Below the pieces are notes generated by a model. It saw only the letters and a program-made list of their open reading frames with translations, was not told the origin of the DNA and ran no database searches. Shown here piece by piece: positions 51,678 to 62,800 of a DNA stretch of 64,000 nt. The translations under genes were made by a program, and so were the position numbers. Position 1 is the first letter of the stretch, and each line of letters opens with the position of its first letter. Where the stretch lies: positions 236,764-300,763 of the forward strand of contig NZ_JACHEQ010000002.1 of the NCBI RefSeq assembly GCF_014201515.1, given 5' to 3'. The DNA is from Anoxybacillus mongoliensis (GTDB taxonomy: Bacteria > Bacillota > Bacilli > Bacillales > Anoxybacillaceae).

Positions 51678-53354
51678 TTATTTTTGTTTTTCTTTTTCTT
51701 CTTCAACAAGGGCTCGACGCAATATTTTACCGACCGCTGTTTTAGGCAATTCTTTTCTAAATTCATAAATGCGTGGCACTTTGTAAGCAGCCAATTTACT
51801 TCTCATAAATTGATCAAGTTCTTCTTCTGTGCACTGTTCTCCATCTTTGAGCACAATAAACGCTTTTACCGTCTCACCGCGATAAGCATCTGGTACGCCA
51901 ATGACGACTGCTTCTTGCACTTTTGGATGCTCATACAACACTTCTTCTACTTCACGTGGATATACGTTATAGCCACTTGCGATAATCATATCTTTTTTTC
52001 GATCGACGACAAAGAAATAGCCTTCTTCATTCATATACCCTAAATCGCCCGTATATAACCAACCATCACGAAGCGTTGCAGCAGTTTCTTCTGGGCGGTT
52101 CCAATATCCTTTCATTACTTGTGGACCACGTACAACGATTTCACCGATTTCATTTACGTTAGCTTTTTCTCCTGTTTCTAATGAGATGATCATCGCCTCT
52201 GTATCTGGCCAAGGCACACCGATACTTCCTTTGATTCGTTTTCCATCCCAAATGAAATTCGAATGCGTTACCGGAGATGCTTCAGTTAAGCCGTATCCTT
52301 CAATGATTTTTCCACCTGTTACTGTTTCAAATTGTTCTTGCACTTCAACTGGAAGCGGGGCTGAGCCGCTAATACATATTTTAATTGATGATAAATCATA
52401 TTTTTTTAAATTTGGATGATTGAGTAGCGCGATATAAATCGTTGGTGCACCTGGAAATAGCGTTGGCCGTTGCTTTTCGATCGTTTTTAACGTCGTTTCC
52501 ACATCAAACTTCGGCAGCAAAATCATTTTATATCCTTCCATAATGGATAAGTTCATGACGGCCGTCATCCCGTATACGTGGAAAAACGGAAGCACACCCA
52601 GAATCGACTCGTTCCCGCGTTCACATTTATACATCCATTTCGTGCACATGAGCGTATTGGACGTTAAATTATGATGTGTCAACATCGCCGCTTTCGGAAA
52701 TCCAGTTGTTCCGCCTGTATATTGAAGAAGCGCAACATCTTCGACTGGATCCACATTCGTCTCTTTTACTTTCCCACTCGCAAGCGATAATGCTTTGGTA
52801 AATAAATGGCAATATCCTTCATGTTTGACGCGTACAATCATCCCCGTTTGTTTCTTTTGTACAAACGGATATAACACGTTTTTTGGAAACGGTAAATAAT
52901 CTTTTATACTTGTAATGATCACATGCTCAATTTTTGTATGCGCTTTCACTTTCATGATTCTTGGATAGAGTAAATCAAGACCGATAATGATTTTCGCACC
53001 ACTATCATTTAACTGATATTCCAACTCTCGCTCGGTATATAATGGGTTTGTTTGTACGACAATACCACCTGCAAATAAAACAGCATAGTAGCTGATGACC
53101 GCTTGTGGACAGTTCGGCAACATAATGGATACACGATCACCTTTTTGTAAACCGAGCTGTTGCACATACGATGCTAACTTAAGTGCTTGTTCATATACTT
53201 CTTTATATGTCAGCTCCTTTCCTAAAAAGTGAATGGCTGTTTTGTGCGGAAACTGCTCCGCCGCTTCCCGCAAAAATTGTTGCAACGGCTTGCGCGGATA
53301 ATCAATCGAATGAGGAACTTGCTGAGGATATAACGCTAGCCATGGCTTCTCCAT
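51678..53354 (-). CDS. lcfA: Long-chain fatty-acid-CoA ligase
   Basis: Activates fatty acids to acyl-CoA at the cost of ATP to AMP. The 558-residue adenylate-forming enzyme has the P-loop YTGGTTGFPKAAML, the EGYGLTEASPVT motif, YTGDLGY, and the catalytic lysine region PKTAVGKILRRAL near the C-terminus. First gene of the fatty acid degradation group. Confidence 0.96.
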   Translation of the reverse strand: MEKPWLALYPQQVPHSIDYPRKPLQQFLREAAEQFPHKTAIHFLGKELTYKEVYEQALKLASYVQQLGLQKGDRVSIMLPNCPQAVISYYAVLFAGGIVVQTNPLYTERELEYQLNDSGAKIIIGLDLLYPRIMKVKAHTKIEHVIITSIKDYLPFPKNVLYPFVQKKQTGMIVRVKHEGYCHLFTKALSLASGKVKETNVDPVEDVALLQYTGGTTGFPKAAMLTHHNLTSNTLMCTKWMYKCERGNESILGVLPFFHVYGMTAVMNLSIMEGYKMILLPKFDVETTLKTIEKQRPTLFPGAPTIYIALLNHPNLKKYDLSSIKICISGSAPLPVEVQEQFETVTGGKIIEGYGLTEASPVTHSNFIWDGKRIKGSIGVPWPDTEAMIISLETGEKANVNEIGEIVVRGPQVMKGYWNRPEETAATLRDGWLYTGDLGYMNEEGYFFVVDRKKDMIIASGYNVYPREVEEVLYEHPKVQEAVVIGVPDAYRGETVKAFIVLKDGEQCTEEELDQFMRSKLAAYKVPRIYEFRKELPKTAVGKILRRALVEEEKEKQK

Positions 53355-53374
53355 TTCGTTTCCCCCTTTTTCTA

Positions 53375-53420
53375 TAAGATTATTTATATTTTATAATATT
53401 TTCAGAAATTTTTGTATCAA
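53375..53420 (-). promoter_or_regulatory. Candidate lcfA promoter with CodY-like site
   Basis: On the minus strand TTGATA is followed after 18 or 19 bases by TTATAA/TATAAA. Between them AAATTTCTGAAAATA (53411-53397) matches the CodY consensus at 13 of 15 positions. The region is very AT-rich, so the CodY match may be chance. No FadR palindrome was seen here. Confidence 0.4.
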
Positions 53421-53454
53421 AAAAATATAAAAGGACGTCTACTGACATCCTTTT
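53420..53454 (-). terminator. Terminator downstream of the 27-residue peptide gene
   Basis: AAAAGGATGTC AGTA GACGTCCTTTT (one G-U pair) followed by ATATTTTTTTG on the minus strand. Confidence 0.8.
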
Positions 53455-53536
53455 ATGCAAAAAATGTGAGATATATGACACCAATAAGCAAAAATACACC
53501 GCACAATACGAGCAATACTTTCGCTAGCGTTTCCAT
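53453..53536 (-). CDS. Small 27-residue membrane peptide
   Basis: An ATG with GAGGAGAGAAAAA directly upstream opens a 27-codon frame ending in TAA inside the terminator stem. The peptide (METLAKVLLVLCGVFLLIGV, then IYLTFFA) is essentially a single membrane helix with one Glu and one Lys near the N-terminus. It lies 11 bases after yshE in the polX-mutS2-yshE transcript. I do not recognise a family. The strong ribosome site and position before the terminator support translation. Confidence 0.6.
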   Translation of the reverse strand: METLAKVLLVLCGVFLLIGVIYLTFFA

Positions 53537-53547
53537 TTTTTCTCTCC

Positions 53548-53955
53548 TCACCGTATACTTGCTCCGATGACAAACGACAAACCGATCGAAATAACCATGG
53601 AAATAAATCCTACCGCTCGATTATCGTTAGCAATTTCATCGTCAATGTTAAACTTTGGTGTTAAAAACTCGTAAATAAAATAACCGATTAACAATAAAAC
53701 GAAGCCGTAAACGCCCCAACCGATCATCGTTAACAGCGAATCGTGATGATCGATCGAATAACGAAAAATATTCGCAATGCCAAATATTTTTCCGCCTGTC
53801 GCCATCGCTACGGCCATATTTCCTTTTTTAATTTCTTCCCAATTTTTATATTTCGTCACAAGTTCAAAAATAGCTAAAAATAAAACTAAACATAAAATCA
53901 CGACACTAAAATTGGCAGCAATATGAATCATTTCGTTTTCCCAAAAAGCGCTCAT
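53548..53955 (-). CDS. yshE: DUF350 membrane protein YshE
   Basis: A 135-residue protein with four membrane helices, DUF350 family (GNMAVAMATGGKIFGIANIF and NRAVGFISMVISIGLSFVIGA are near-repeats, as in other members). Function unknown. ATG at 53955 has GGGAGGAACT upstream; an ATG overlapping the mutS2 stop lacks a proper ribosome site. Confidence 0.88.
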   Translation of the reverse strand: MSAFWENEMIHIAANFSVVILCLVLFLAIFELVTKYKNWEEIKKGNMAVAMATGGKIFGIANIFRYSIDHHDSLLTMIGWGVYGFVLLLIGYFIYEFLTPKFNIDDEIANDNRAVGFISMVISIGLSFVIGASIR

Positions 53956-53966
53956 AGTTCCTCCCG

Positions 53967-56312
53967 TCATTGTAATTCGACAATGGTGACGCCTGTTCCC
54001 CCTTCAGTCGCCTCACCAAATCGAATGCTTTTTACTGAGCGATGATTTTGCAAATATTGTTGCACCCCTTTGCGAAGTGCTCCTGTCCCTTTTCCATGAA
54101 TAATGGACACGCGTGGGTACCCTGCTAATACTGCGTCATCAATATACTTTTCAACGCGAAGCAACGCATCTTCATATCGTTCGCCACGCAAATCTAGCTC
54201 AAGCGGAACGTGATAATCGCGTCCTTTTACAGTCGCGATTGGTTTTGTTTCCATTGGCGTTGGACTGCTTACATACTCCAAGTTTTCTTCATGCACTTTC
54301 ATTTTTAAAATCCCAATTTGCACGAGCCATTCGTTGTTCGATACTTTCTCAATAAGTTGTCCTTTTTGATTGAGATGAGTGACTTTCACCTCGTCACCAG
54401 GATGTAAAAGTTGCTTTTCTTTCTGCACTCGCTTTTTCTTTTTCGTGTCGATTTGCGGTATGGCTTCTTCTAGCTTTTTACGCGCAGCGATCAGTTCATG
54501 TTCTTTCATCGCAACTGCTTGTTGTTTTTGCATATCACGAAGGTTTTGAATGACTTCTTCTGCTGTTTTCATCGCTTTTTTTACAATGAGTTCCGCCTCT
54601 TCTTTCGCTTTTTCTAACAAACGCTCGCGCTGTTCGTTTAGTTCGTTCCACTGTTGCTCTAATTCATTTCTCAACCGCTCTGCTTCTTCACGAAGTTTTT
54701 CTGCTTGCTCCCATTCTTCTTCAGCTCGCTTTTTACTTCGCTCTAATGAAGCAATCATATTTTCAACTTCATTGCTTTCAGCGCTAATATATGTGCGGGC
54801 ACGGGCAATAATACGTTCGTCTAATCCGAGGCGGCGAGAAATATCAAGTGCGTTGCTTCGACCAGGAATACCGATCAACAGTTTATACGTTGGACTTAAC
54901 GTTTCGATGTCAAATTCGACGCTGGCATTCATGACACCTTGTCGATTGTAGCCATATGCTTTTAATTCGGGATAATGCGTCGTCGCTACAACGCGTGCTC
55001 CGCGGTTGTGCACTTCATCTAAAATAGCAATCGCTAAAGCTGCACCTTCTTGCGGATCCGTTCCTGCTCCAAGCTCATCAAACAACACAAGACTATGCTC
55101 GTCCACTTGTTTTAAAATATCAACAATATTGACCATGTGAGACGAAAACGTACTTAAACTTTGTTCGATTGATTGTTCATCCCCAATGTCAGCATATACC
55201 GCACGAAATACCGCTAATTGTGATCCGTCTAACGCTGGCACTTGCAATCCTGCTTGTGCCATAATTGTAAACAAGCCGATCGTTTTTAACGTGACTGTTT
55301 TTCCCCCCGTATTTGGTCCGGTAATCACCATCGTCGTATAATCGCTTCCTAGTTCGATATCATTTGGAACGACTTGATCAGGTGGGATGAGCGGATGACG
55401 CGCTTGCATAAGACGAATATATCCGCGCTCATTGATCGCTGGTTTTGTTGCTTTGATCGTTTTCGCGTATTTCGCCTTTGCAAATAAAAAGTCAAAGTGA
55501 GCGAGCAACTCGACATTTTGTGTAATTGTTGTCGCCTGCTCACCGACAAAAGCGGATAATTCGCTTAAAATGCGTTCGATTTCTTGCTTTTCCTTAACGC
55601 GCAATTGTTGCAGTTCATTGTTTAGTTCTACAACCGATTGCGGCTCAATAAATAACGTAGCCCCAGATGAGGACTGATCATGTACAATTCCACCGTACGT
55701 ATGACGATATTCTTGTTTAACCGGGATGACGTACCGGTCGTTACGAATCGTAATGATTGCATCCGACAATGTTTTTTGCGCGGATGATGAGCGAATAATG
55801 CTCTCTAACTTATCGCGCACTCGTCCTTCAATCGTGCGCAGTTGGTGGCGCAGCGAACGAAGCCGGTCGCTTGCTTCGTCGAGTACATCACCGCTTTCAT
55901 CGATACAATGATATATATGTTGTTCGAGCTCGCTTAGAGGAACAATTTGCTCCGCATATGCGATGATATGTGGCAGGTTGGCCTCCATCGCTTCTAAAAA
56001 TTTTTTTAACTGTCTTGCCGTTCGCATCGTACTCGCGACATCGAGTAGCTCATGTGGACTGAGCGTTCCCCCGATGCTTGCGCGTTTCGTCTGAGGACGA
56101 ACATCAAATATACCACCAAGCGGAACGTGACCGCGCAAACGAAGAACCGTTGCTGCTTCATCCGTTTCTTCTTGCCAACGTACAACTTCCTCAACAGATG
56201 ATGACGGCGTAAGCGCCACAACTTTTTCTTTTCCTAACGAGGAAGACGCATATTCCGCAAGCTGTGCTTTCACTTTATCAAATTCAAGAATATGTAATGT
56301 TTTGGCATGCAC
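53967..56312 (-). CDS. mutS2: MutS2 ATPase/endonuclease
   Basis: A 781-residue MutS-family protein without the mismatch-recognition domain. Walker A is GPNTGGKT at 332-339, with [14 protein letters not shown] as Walker B, a long coiled coil (about 520-640), and a C-terminal Smr nuclease domain ([24 protein letters not shown]). Roles known for the family are suppression of recombination and rescue of collided ribosomes. GTG at 56312 follows GGAGGGTTCATCG. Confidence 0.95.
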   Translation of the reverse strand: MHAKTLHILEFDKVKAQLAEYASSSLGKEKVVALTPSSSVEEVVRWQEETDEAATVLRLRGHVPLGGIFDVRPQTKRASIGGTLSPHELLDVASTMRTARQLKKFLEAMEANLPHIIAYAEQIVPLSELEQHIYHCIDESGDVLDEASDRLRSLRHQLRTIEGRVRDKLESIIRSSSAQKTLSDAIITIRNDRYVIPVKQEYRHTYGGIVHDQSSSGATLFIEPQSVVELNNELQQLRVKEKQEIERILSELSAFVGEQATTITQNVELLAHFDFLFAKAKYAKTIKATKPAINERGYIRLMQARHPLIPPDQVVPNDIELGSDYTTMVITGPNTGGKTVTLKTIGLFTIMAQAGLQVPALDGSQLAVFRAVYADIGDEQSIEQSLSTFSSHMVNIVDILKQVDEHSLVLFDELGAGTDPQEGAALAIAILDEVHNRGARVVATTHYPELKAYGYNRQGVMNASVEFDIETLSPTYKLLIGIPGRSNALDISRRLGLDERIIARARTYISAESNEVENMIASLERSKKRAEEEWEQAEKLREEAERLRNELEQQWNELNEQRERLLEKAKEEAELIVKKAMKTAEEVIQNLRDMQKQQAVAMKEHELIAARKKLEEAIPQIDTKKKKRVQKEKQLLHPGDEVKVTHLNQKGQLIEKVSNNEWLVQIGILKMKVHEENLEYVSSPTPMETKPIATVKGRDYHVPLELDLRGERYEDALLRVEKYIDDAVLAGYPRVSIIHGKGTGALRKGVQQYLQNHRSVKSIRFGEATEGGTGVTIVELQ

Positions 56313-56331
56313 CGATGAACCCTCCAGTTGT

Positions 56332-58041
56332 TTATTTTCGCAAAAAAGACATGAGTTGTTGGATATCCCATGTATTGATGACCGTTTCTTTCCGAATCCA
56401 ACCTTTTCGAGCAAACGCCACACCAAGCTCCATATCATCAAGCATACGAACGTTGTGTGCGTCTGTATTAATCGCAATTTTCACACCAAGCTGCTGTGCT
56501 TTTTGTAAATAGGTATATGTTAAATCAAGACGATGTGGATTTGCATTTAGTTCTAGCACCGTATTTGTTTCTTTCGCAAGCTGCAACAATTCGTCTATAT
56601 TTACATCGTATCCGCTTCGTTCCCCAATTAATCTTCCTGTCGGATGAGCAATCATATGAACGTATGGATTCATAAGCGCTTCTTTCAATCGTTTCATAAT
56701 CGTTTCTTGCGGTTGCGAAAAAGCAGAATGAATCGACGCAATGACAAAATCGACCGTTCGTAATACATCATCTGGAAAATCCAACGTTCCATCTGGTAAA
56801 ATATCCATTTCAATGCCTGATAAAATGACAAAGTCATCGTATTGTTCGTTCAAGCGAGCAATTTCTTCTTGTTGGCGTTTTAGTCGTTCAACAGTTAATC
56901 CATTTGCTACTTTTAAAAACTGTGAATGATCGGTAATCGCAATGTACCGATACCCTTTCTGTCGACATGCTTCTGCCATTTGCTCAATTGAAAACGCCCC
57001 GTCGCTCCACGTCGTATGCATATGCAAATCCCCGCGTATATCAGCTAAAGAAAGGAGTGGTGTCCCATCATATGCGTCGACCTCTTTTCCACTTTCACGC
57101 ATTTCTGGTGGGATGAATGGCAAATGAAAGTGGGCAAAAAATTGCTCCTCTGTCGTAAACGTTTTCACTTCGCCTGTTTGAATGTTTTCAACACCGTACT
57201 CACTAATTTTTTCACCGCGCTCCTTTGCTAATTGGCGCATGCGGACGTTATGGTCTTTTGATCCGGTGAAATGATGAAGCGTTGTAGCAAAATGTTTAGG
57301 AGAAACGAGACGAAAATCGACATTGACAACATAATCGTATTGCAATTGCAATGATACTTTCGTTTCACCGTTTGCGACAACGTCATAAATATGTTCGAGT
57401 TGCAACAACTGCTTACGAACGAGCGCATCGTCTGTTGTTGCAATAATAAAATCTAAATCTTTGATCGTCTCACATACGCGCCGTAAACTACCTGCTCGTG
57501 AAAACTGAATAATGCCAGCGAAGTTTTCTAGCTGACGCTCGATGTCGGAAGCAACTTCCAACATAAACGCAATCGGCAACCGCTCAGGGCGTGCATTCAT
57601 GTGGGCAAGTGCAGCTAAAATATTTTCTTCTGTTTTCGCACCGAAGCCGCTTAATTGTCGCACACGTTGGGCTAAACATGCTTCTTTTAATGTTTCGATA
57701 TCGGTCACACCTAGCTCATGGTACAGTTTAGCAATTTTTTTGCCGCCAAGTCCCGGCAATTTTAAAAGTGGGAATAGCCCTGCGGGAATTTCTTTTTTTA
57801 ATTGTTCAAGCACGTCGCTCGTTCCTGTTTTTAGCCATTGTTGTAAAACGGCTGCTGTTCCTTTCCCGATGCCTGCAATCGATGTAAAATCATCAATGTC
57901 TGTTAAGGCACGTTCATCACGTTCTAGCGCTGAAGCTGCTTTGCGAAAGGCGGACACTTTAAACGGATTTTCTCCTTTGATCTCCATATATAAAGCGATT
58001 GTTTCAAGCAAACGAATCGCTTCTTTTTTACTTTTTTCCAT
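56332..58041 (-). CDS. polX: Family X DNA polymerase with PHP domain
   Basis: A 569-residue gap-filling polymerase with 3'-5' exonuclease activity in the PHP domain, acting in base excision repair. Two helix-hairpin-helix units ([27 protein letters not shown]), the polymerase [17 protein letters not shown] active site and the PHP motifs [18 protein letters not shown] and NTDAHNV are in the expected order. ATG at 58041 follows AAGGAAGGGGATAAA. Confidence 0.96.
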   Translation of the reverse strand: MEKSKKEAIRLLETIALYMEIKGENPFKVSAFRKAASALERDERALTDIDDFTSIAGIGKGTAAVLQQWLKTGTSDVLEQLKKEIPAGLFPLLKLPGLGGKKIAKLYHELGVTDIETLKEACLAQRVRQLSGFGAKTEENILAALAHMNARPERLPIAFMLEVASDIERQLENFAGIIQFSRAGSLRRVCETIKDLDFIIATTDDALVRKQLLQLEHIYDVVANGETKVSLQLQYDYVVNVDFRLVSPKHFATTLHHFTGSKDHNVRMRQLAKERGEKISEYGVENIQTGEVKTFTTEEQFFAHFHLPFIPPEMRESGKEVDAYDGTPLLSLADIRGDLHMHTTWSDGAFSIEQMAEACRQKGYRYIAITDHSQFLKVANGLTVERLKRQQEEIARLNEQYDDFVILSGIEMDILPDGTLDFPDDVLRTVDFVIASIHSAFSQPQETIMKRLKEALMNPYVHMIAHPTGRLIGERSGYDVNIDELLQLAKETNTVLELNANPHRLDLTYTYLQKAQQLGVKIAINTDAHNVRMLDDMELGVAFARKGWIRKETVINTWDIQQLMSFLRK

Positions 58042-58062
58042 TTTATCCCCTTCCTTTCGACG

Positions 58063-58089
58063 AAAAAACTTCTCACAAACGGAGAAGTT
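58063..58089 (-). terminator. Terminator-like hairpin after yshB
   Basis: AACTTCTC CGTTTGT GAGAAGTT followed by TTTTCG on the minus strand, between yshB and polX. Confidence 0.7.
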
Positions 58090-58090
58090 T

Positions 58091-58630
58091 TCACGCCATA
58101 TATTGTACAAGCATATGTTTTACGAAATTTGATAAAATCGGTGTGTGCTTGACGATGAAACTAGCAATGAATGAGTTGTGAAGCGGTTGTTGAATTGCAG
58201 AAACAGGAACAAGTGCACTCACATATAAAAGCACAAATAAAAGCAAATACACTTCCATAAATCCAAGCGCTCCACCTGCCCAGCGGTTGACGCTTTTTAA
58301 AAGCGGCAACTGAGCGACGAAATCTAACATCGAACCGATCATTTGCATCACAATTTTTGCAGCAAAAAATAAAACAGCAAATGCAATCGCACGGTAGTAT
58401 GCTTCATCTAAATTTGTGCTTTCAATGAGCAATTTCATCGTTTCGCCATCACCGAAACTCGGATACGGCACCCATAATTTTAGTCTTGGTGCTAGTTGAT
58501 CATAATAGTTGTATGCAACGATAAACGCGATCAAAAAACCTGTCATATGAATAAATTGCAAAATAAATCCTCGTTTCAATCCAATCATCAGTCCCATAAG
58601 AAGGATGAAACAAATGAGCAAATCAATCAT
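58091..58630 (-). CDS. yshB: CvpA-family membrane protein YshB
   Basis: A 179-residue protein with four to five membrane helices, starting [20 protein letters not shown], the CvpA-family N-terminus (bacteriocin production/colicin V pathway name is historical). Function in Bacillus is unknown. ATG at 58630 lies within the zapA end and has AAGGATGATG before it; ATG codons slightly upstream overlap the ribosome site. Confidence 0.9.
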   Translation of the reverse strand: MIDLLICFILLMGLMIGLKRGFILQFIHMTGFLIAFIVAYNYYDQLAPRLKLWVPYPSFGDGETMKLLIESTNLDEAYYRAIAFAVLFFAAKIVMQMIGSMLDFVAQLPLLKSVNRWAGGALGFMEVYLLLFVLLYVSALVPVSAIQQPLHNSFIASFIVKHTPILSNFVKHMLVQYMA

Positions 58631-58898
58631 CGCTGTCATCATCCTTTTCTTTATTCATTTTTCGCAAAAGGCGTTCGTATTCATCTTTTAGTTTAATATA
58701 TTCATGAACGATATTTACAGCCGTTAATACAGCAAGTTTACTCGTATCAAGCGTCGGATTTTTCGCGCTAATTTCACGCATTTTATCATCAACAATGGAA
58801 GCAACGAGCCGAATATGACTTGAACTTTCTGTTCCGACAATCGAATATTGCTGTCCGTATATATCTACCGTAATGCGCGTTTTTTTCTGCTCCGCCAA
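58623..58898 (-). CDS. zapA: Cell division protein ZapA
   Basis: A 91-residue FtsZ-ring stabilising protein with [19 protein letters not shown] in the N-terminal globular part and a coiled-coil C-terminal half ([20 protein letters not shown]). The TTG at 58898 follows GGGGGA and gives the usual length. Overlaps yshB by eight bases. In B. subtilis rnhC lies on the other side; here an accessory cassette does. Confidence 0.93.
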   Translation of the reverse strand: MAEQKKTRITVDIYGQQYSIVGTESSSHIRLVASIVDDKMREISAKNPTLDTSKLAVLTAVNIVHEYIKLKDEYERLLRKMNKEKDDDSDD

Positions 58899-58993
58899 AC
58901 TATTTCCCCCATTCATCCGATCTCCCGTTTCGGCAAAATTCTACCTTTTATCTTAACATGATTTGTAGATACATGAAAAGATATACGAAAAGA

Positions 58994-59017
58994 AGAGCGG
59001 GCATCAACACCCGCTCT
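58994..59017 (-). terminator. Terminator of the nucleotidyltransferase cassette (repeat copy 1)
   Basis: AGAGCGGG TGTTGATG CCCGCTCT followed by TCTTTTC on the minus strand. It differs from the hairpin at 59835-59858 by one base within 24. Confidence 0.8.
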
Positions 59018-59020
59018 CAT

Positions 59021-59575
59021 CTAAAACCATTGCTCCAGTTGTTCGCTCGTTCCGTCTTTTTTCGCTACTTGTTTCATATATGCCCAATCTAGCCGCTCTT
59101 TATGAAGAAGAACCATTCTTTTTGCCCATTCGCAATCAGATTTCGATTTCCAATGGACACATGCGCGCAGGCGATCTAATATAATGTCTTCAATTCCGAT
59201 GACATATACATGCAACCCATCTTCTAACTTCAACTCAATTACTTTATCATCATCAGCATCTTCTAGTACATCGTTTGGAATTTCCACACTAACAAACAAT
59301 TCATCGTGATACCAATGTCTTCCTGACGGAGTGAAACCAAGTTGGTGAAGCAATTGTCCCGCTTTTTCACGATCACTAACAATTAAATCGATGTCTACGG
59401 TCGTGTAATCTCCACGAGTATATATTTCAACCGCAAGCCCGCCAACAATAATCGGACGTATGCGGTGTGGCTCCAACAGCTTCGTTAAAATGGCTGTAAC
59501 TTGAACCATTTTTTCAAACGATGTTTTCGTTCGAAGCGACTGAAGTTTTTCTTTCGCCTCTTTAATCGAACTCAT
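59021..59575 (-). CDS. DUF6036/AbiEii-like nucleotidyltransferase
   Basis: A 184-residue protein with a minimal nucleotidyltransferase fold: VGGLAVEIY (GG at 45-46), then TTVDIDLIV with the paired aspartates (61-63), and a later carboxylate in VIELKLEDGLHV. Families of this kind include toxin-antitoxin and abortive-infection nucleotidyltransferases. C-terminal ILDRLRACVHWKSKSDCEWAK is typical of DUF6036-like proteins. The ATG at 59575 overlaps the preceding small gene by 14 bases. Function is inferred from fold only. Confidence 0.75.
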   Translation of the reverse strand: MSSIKEAKEKLQSLRTKTSFEKMVQVTAILTKLLEPHRIRPIIVGGLAVEIYTRGDYTTVDIDLIVSDREKAGQLLHQLGFTPSGRHWYHDELFVSVEIPNDVLEDADDDKVIELKLEDGLHVYVIGIEDIILDRLRACVHWKSKSDCEWAKRMVLLHKERLDWAYMKQVAKKDGTSEQLEQWF

Positions 59576-59792
59576 AATACCACACTCGTTCGTTCAAATA
59601 TTTAATTTTTCCTTCTTGCTCCGCTTTTTTCCATCGTTTTATGCATAATTCATCTAATATACGCATTTCCTCTTTGTCGCGTGGACGTAAACGTACATGT
59701 TGCTCTCTTCCATCTTTTAATATATCTCGTTCCACATTTCCTTTGCGTGAAAAAATCCAATCGTTTAGTTCAGACATATTCATTTTTCTCAC
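59562..59792 (-). CDS. Small partner protein of the nucleotidyltransferase
   Basis: A 76-residue charged, mostly helical protein (ELNDWIFSRKGNVERDIL, then LRPRDKEEMRILDELCIKRW). No family recognised. GTG at 59792 has GGAG nine bases before; an ATG three codons later is possible. An extended -10 promoter (TGTGATATAAT) lies between the MMPL terminator and this gene. The overlap with the nucleotidyltransferase gene is typical of toxin-antitoxin pairs, but no such activity is shown. Confidence 0.65.
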   Translation of the reverse strand: MRKMNMSELNDWIFSRKGNVERDILKDGREQHVRLRPRDKEEMRILDELCIKRWKKAEQEGKIKYLNERVWYYEFD

Positions 59793-59834
59793 TTCGTTTC
59801 ACTCCAACAACTATTTTTCACATTATATCACAAA

Positions 59835-59858
59835 AGAGCGGGCATCGACACCCGCTCT
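59835..59858 (-). terminator. Terminator of the MarR-MMPL operon (repeat copy 2)
   Basis: AGAGCGGG TGTCGATG CCCGCTCT followed by TTTGTG on the minus strand; near-identical to the hairpin at 58994-59017. It overlaps the stop codon of the exporter gene. Confidence 0.75.
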
Positions 59859-62800
59859 TATTTCATAAATGGCCACCAATTCGCCCGTCCAAACGTTTTT
59901 GCCATCACCGGAATGAATAACGGTAAAACGACAAGTGCATATAAGAAAAGACCTGTTAAAATAATCGTCGCAATTTGCAATAGCGATAATACGCCAGATG
60001 GATACATCGCCGCAAACGTTCCCCCTAAAATGATCGCCGCGGAAATAATGACCGTCCCCATATGACGCATCGCTTCAAGCATCGCTTCTTGAACGGTTTT
60101 ATCGCGATATTCATTAAAGCGATCCATTAAGAAAATGCTATAGTCAATGCCGAGCGCCATTAAAATGACGAACGCAAAAAACGGAACCGCCCAGTTTATT
60201 CCTTCGTATCCAAGCATATTCACAAACACAAGTTCAGTAAATGCCATCGACGTATAATACGTTAAAATAAGCGATAACATTAAATACGCTGGCATAATAA
60301 ACGAACGAAGAAGAACAATTAAAATGATCGCAATCCCTGCAAGCATAAATACCGATGTTCGAGCATAATCGGCAGCAGAAATATCATTTAAATCCGAATA
60401 TATACTTGTTACGCCGCCAACGCCTACTTTCGCATGCTCAAGTTTTGTACCATTTACCGCTCGAGCAATCGCTTCTTTCACTTCCGCGATTTTTTTCATC
60501 GTTTTCGTTTCATACGGATTGGATGAGAAAACAACATCAAACGTCACGACTTTCCCGTCTTTCGACATATACGCTTCCTTCGCTTGTGCAAATTCCTCGC
60601 TCGTCAACAATTGTGGCGGCATATACCATCCTGCCATTTCTTCATCTGGCGCATTCGCTAAGTCAGAAACGTACTGTTTTGCGGACTGCAATCCATTTTC
60701 TACTTGTCGCAATCCATTGACGCTTTGATTTAGTCCTGAAATGAGTTGATCCATTTGACTATTTAGTTGTGAAAAACCTGTAAGCAATTGCTGTTGTCCG
60801 TCGTTTACTTTCGCTAGCCCGTTTGTCACTTCCGGCAAACGTTGAACGATTTGCCCTTGCCCATTTGCTGCTTGCTCTAATCCAGAACGAAGCTTTTCAA
60901 GTCCAACGACCACTTGATCCATTCCCGTAATAAGCGCTTGCTGTCCATTTACTACTGTCACAAACGATTCATTCGCTTGTTGTAAACCATATTGAACATT
61001 TTGTAACGCGTCGTTCACTTGAACAAGTGCATTAGATAACGTATTCATTTGTGCGCTCATCTGTTGAACAGCTTGCTTCACATGGGCATACTCCGCATCT
61101 TCACGCAAGCCCGTATGACGTTCTTCAATACGGTTTAACGACTGAGAAAGAAGCGGCAACTGTTCAGAAATGGCTTGCAATCCACTTTCAATTTGTTCAT
61201 ACTGTTCGCCGAGTTGACGCAGTCCACCGGTTGCTTGCTCATATCCTTTTCGTAATTCATCCGCTCCATCATGCAGCTTTTTCATATTCGTTTGTATCGT
61301 CTGTAATCCTTTTTCAAGATCAGCGGCACCAATCGCTCCGCTTCGTACCCCATCTTCTAATTGCTTTAACGCTTGCTGTAAATCAGTCATTCCCGTTTTC
61401 AATTTTGTCGTTCCGTTGACAAGCTCCTGAATGCCACCCGTCGCCTGCGCTAGCTTTGGAGCGGACTTCGCCATTTCGCTGCTCGCTTCGCTTAAACCAG
61501 ACCGAATTTGTCCAATGCCGTCCGCTCCTTTTCCAAGCCCTTCTTTTAACTGTTCCGCTTGTTTTGTGACAAACAATTGATCAATCGGCTCTCCGAGCGG
61601 GCGGGTCACCGAACGAACAGCGTTCACACCATCAATGTTTGCTACTTCGCGACTAATTTTTTCTATTAAATAGTAGTATTGCTCGTCATCCATCGCTTCG
61701 TCATTTTTCATGACGATTTTCGTCGGCATTGCTTCTCCTTCGCTAAAGTGAGAAGAAATGATGTTAAACGCTTTGACGGAAGGATAACGATCGCCAATTT
61801 CCGCCATCGAGTTAAACGAAAGTTTTCCGTCATATGTCAATAAAATCGGCAATGTGATGATGGCGACAACCACAAGCGCCCATAACGGACGAGCGAAAGA
61901 AAAACGACCTGCCACATCCCACAATTTGCTCGGTTTATGCTCTAGTGCACCTTTCATCGGCCAAAACAACTTTTCACCTAGTGTAGCCATGAAAAACGGC
62001 ACAAGCGTCACAAGAGCAACAAGCAGCACAACAACACCGACCGCGACGGCTGAAGCAGACTGATACAATTTAAACGTCGATAAGCCAATGGACGCAAAGC
62101 CGATCATGACCGCCAGTCCGCTGAAAATCACCGTTTTTCCTGCTGTTTTATACGTCGCAATAATCGCTTCGATTCGATCTTCTCGTTTCGCCAGCTCTTC
62201 TTTAAAACGGCTAAGCAGTAAAATGCAATAGTCTGTTCCAATTCCGAATAAAACAGCAACTAAAAATGTTTGTGTAAACGTAGAAAGTGGAAAATCAACA
62301 CGATCAACAAGAAAAGCGACAATCGCTTGCGACACGATATACGTCAATCCGACCGTTAATAACGGCACAAACGGAGCAACGAGCGAACGGAACACAAGAA
62401 ATAAAACAACTAAAATAAAAACGACAGTAATGCCTTCCGTTTTTTTCAATCCTTCTTGTGAACTTTCAATAACATCTTCATCAATCATCCAGCTACTTGT
62501 ATAATAGTGGGGCACTTGAATATGTTTCACGGCATCATAAAGCGCTGTGCTCATTTCTTTCGCGGTTCGCCCATTTCGTTCTAATTGAAGTGAAACAAGC
62601 GCTGTTGTCTCGTCTTTTGACACCAGTTTTTCTTTTAGCTGTCCGTCATCAAGCGGTGACACAATTTGTATTAAGCCGAGCGCTTCTTTTTTCGCTTGCA
62701 GTTGTTCAACAGCTTTCTCTATTTCTTTCCAATCTTTTTCTTGTAATCTCTCTTTGCGATGGAAAACGAGGACGGCACTCATTTCCCCCTCCTTATTTTC

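Noticed and set aside
59021..59792. HepT/MntA toxin-antitoxin identification
   Set aside because: The nucleotidyltransferase lacks the MntA signature arrangement and the small protein does not look like HepT; only a generic nucleotidyltransferase cassette can be supported.
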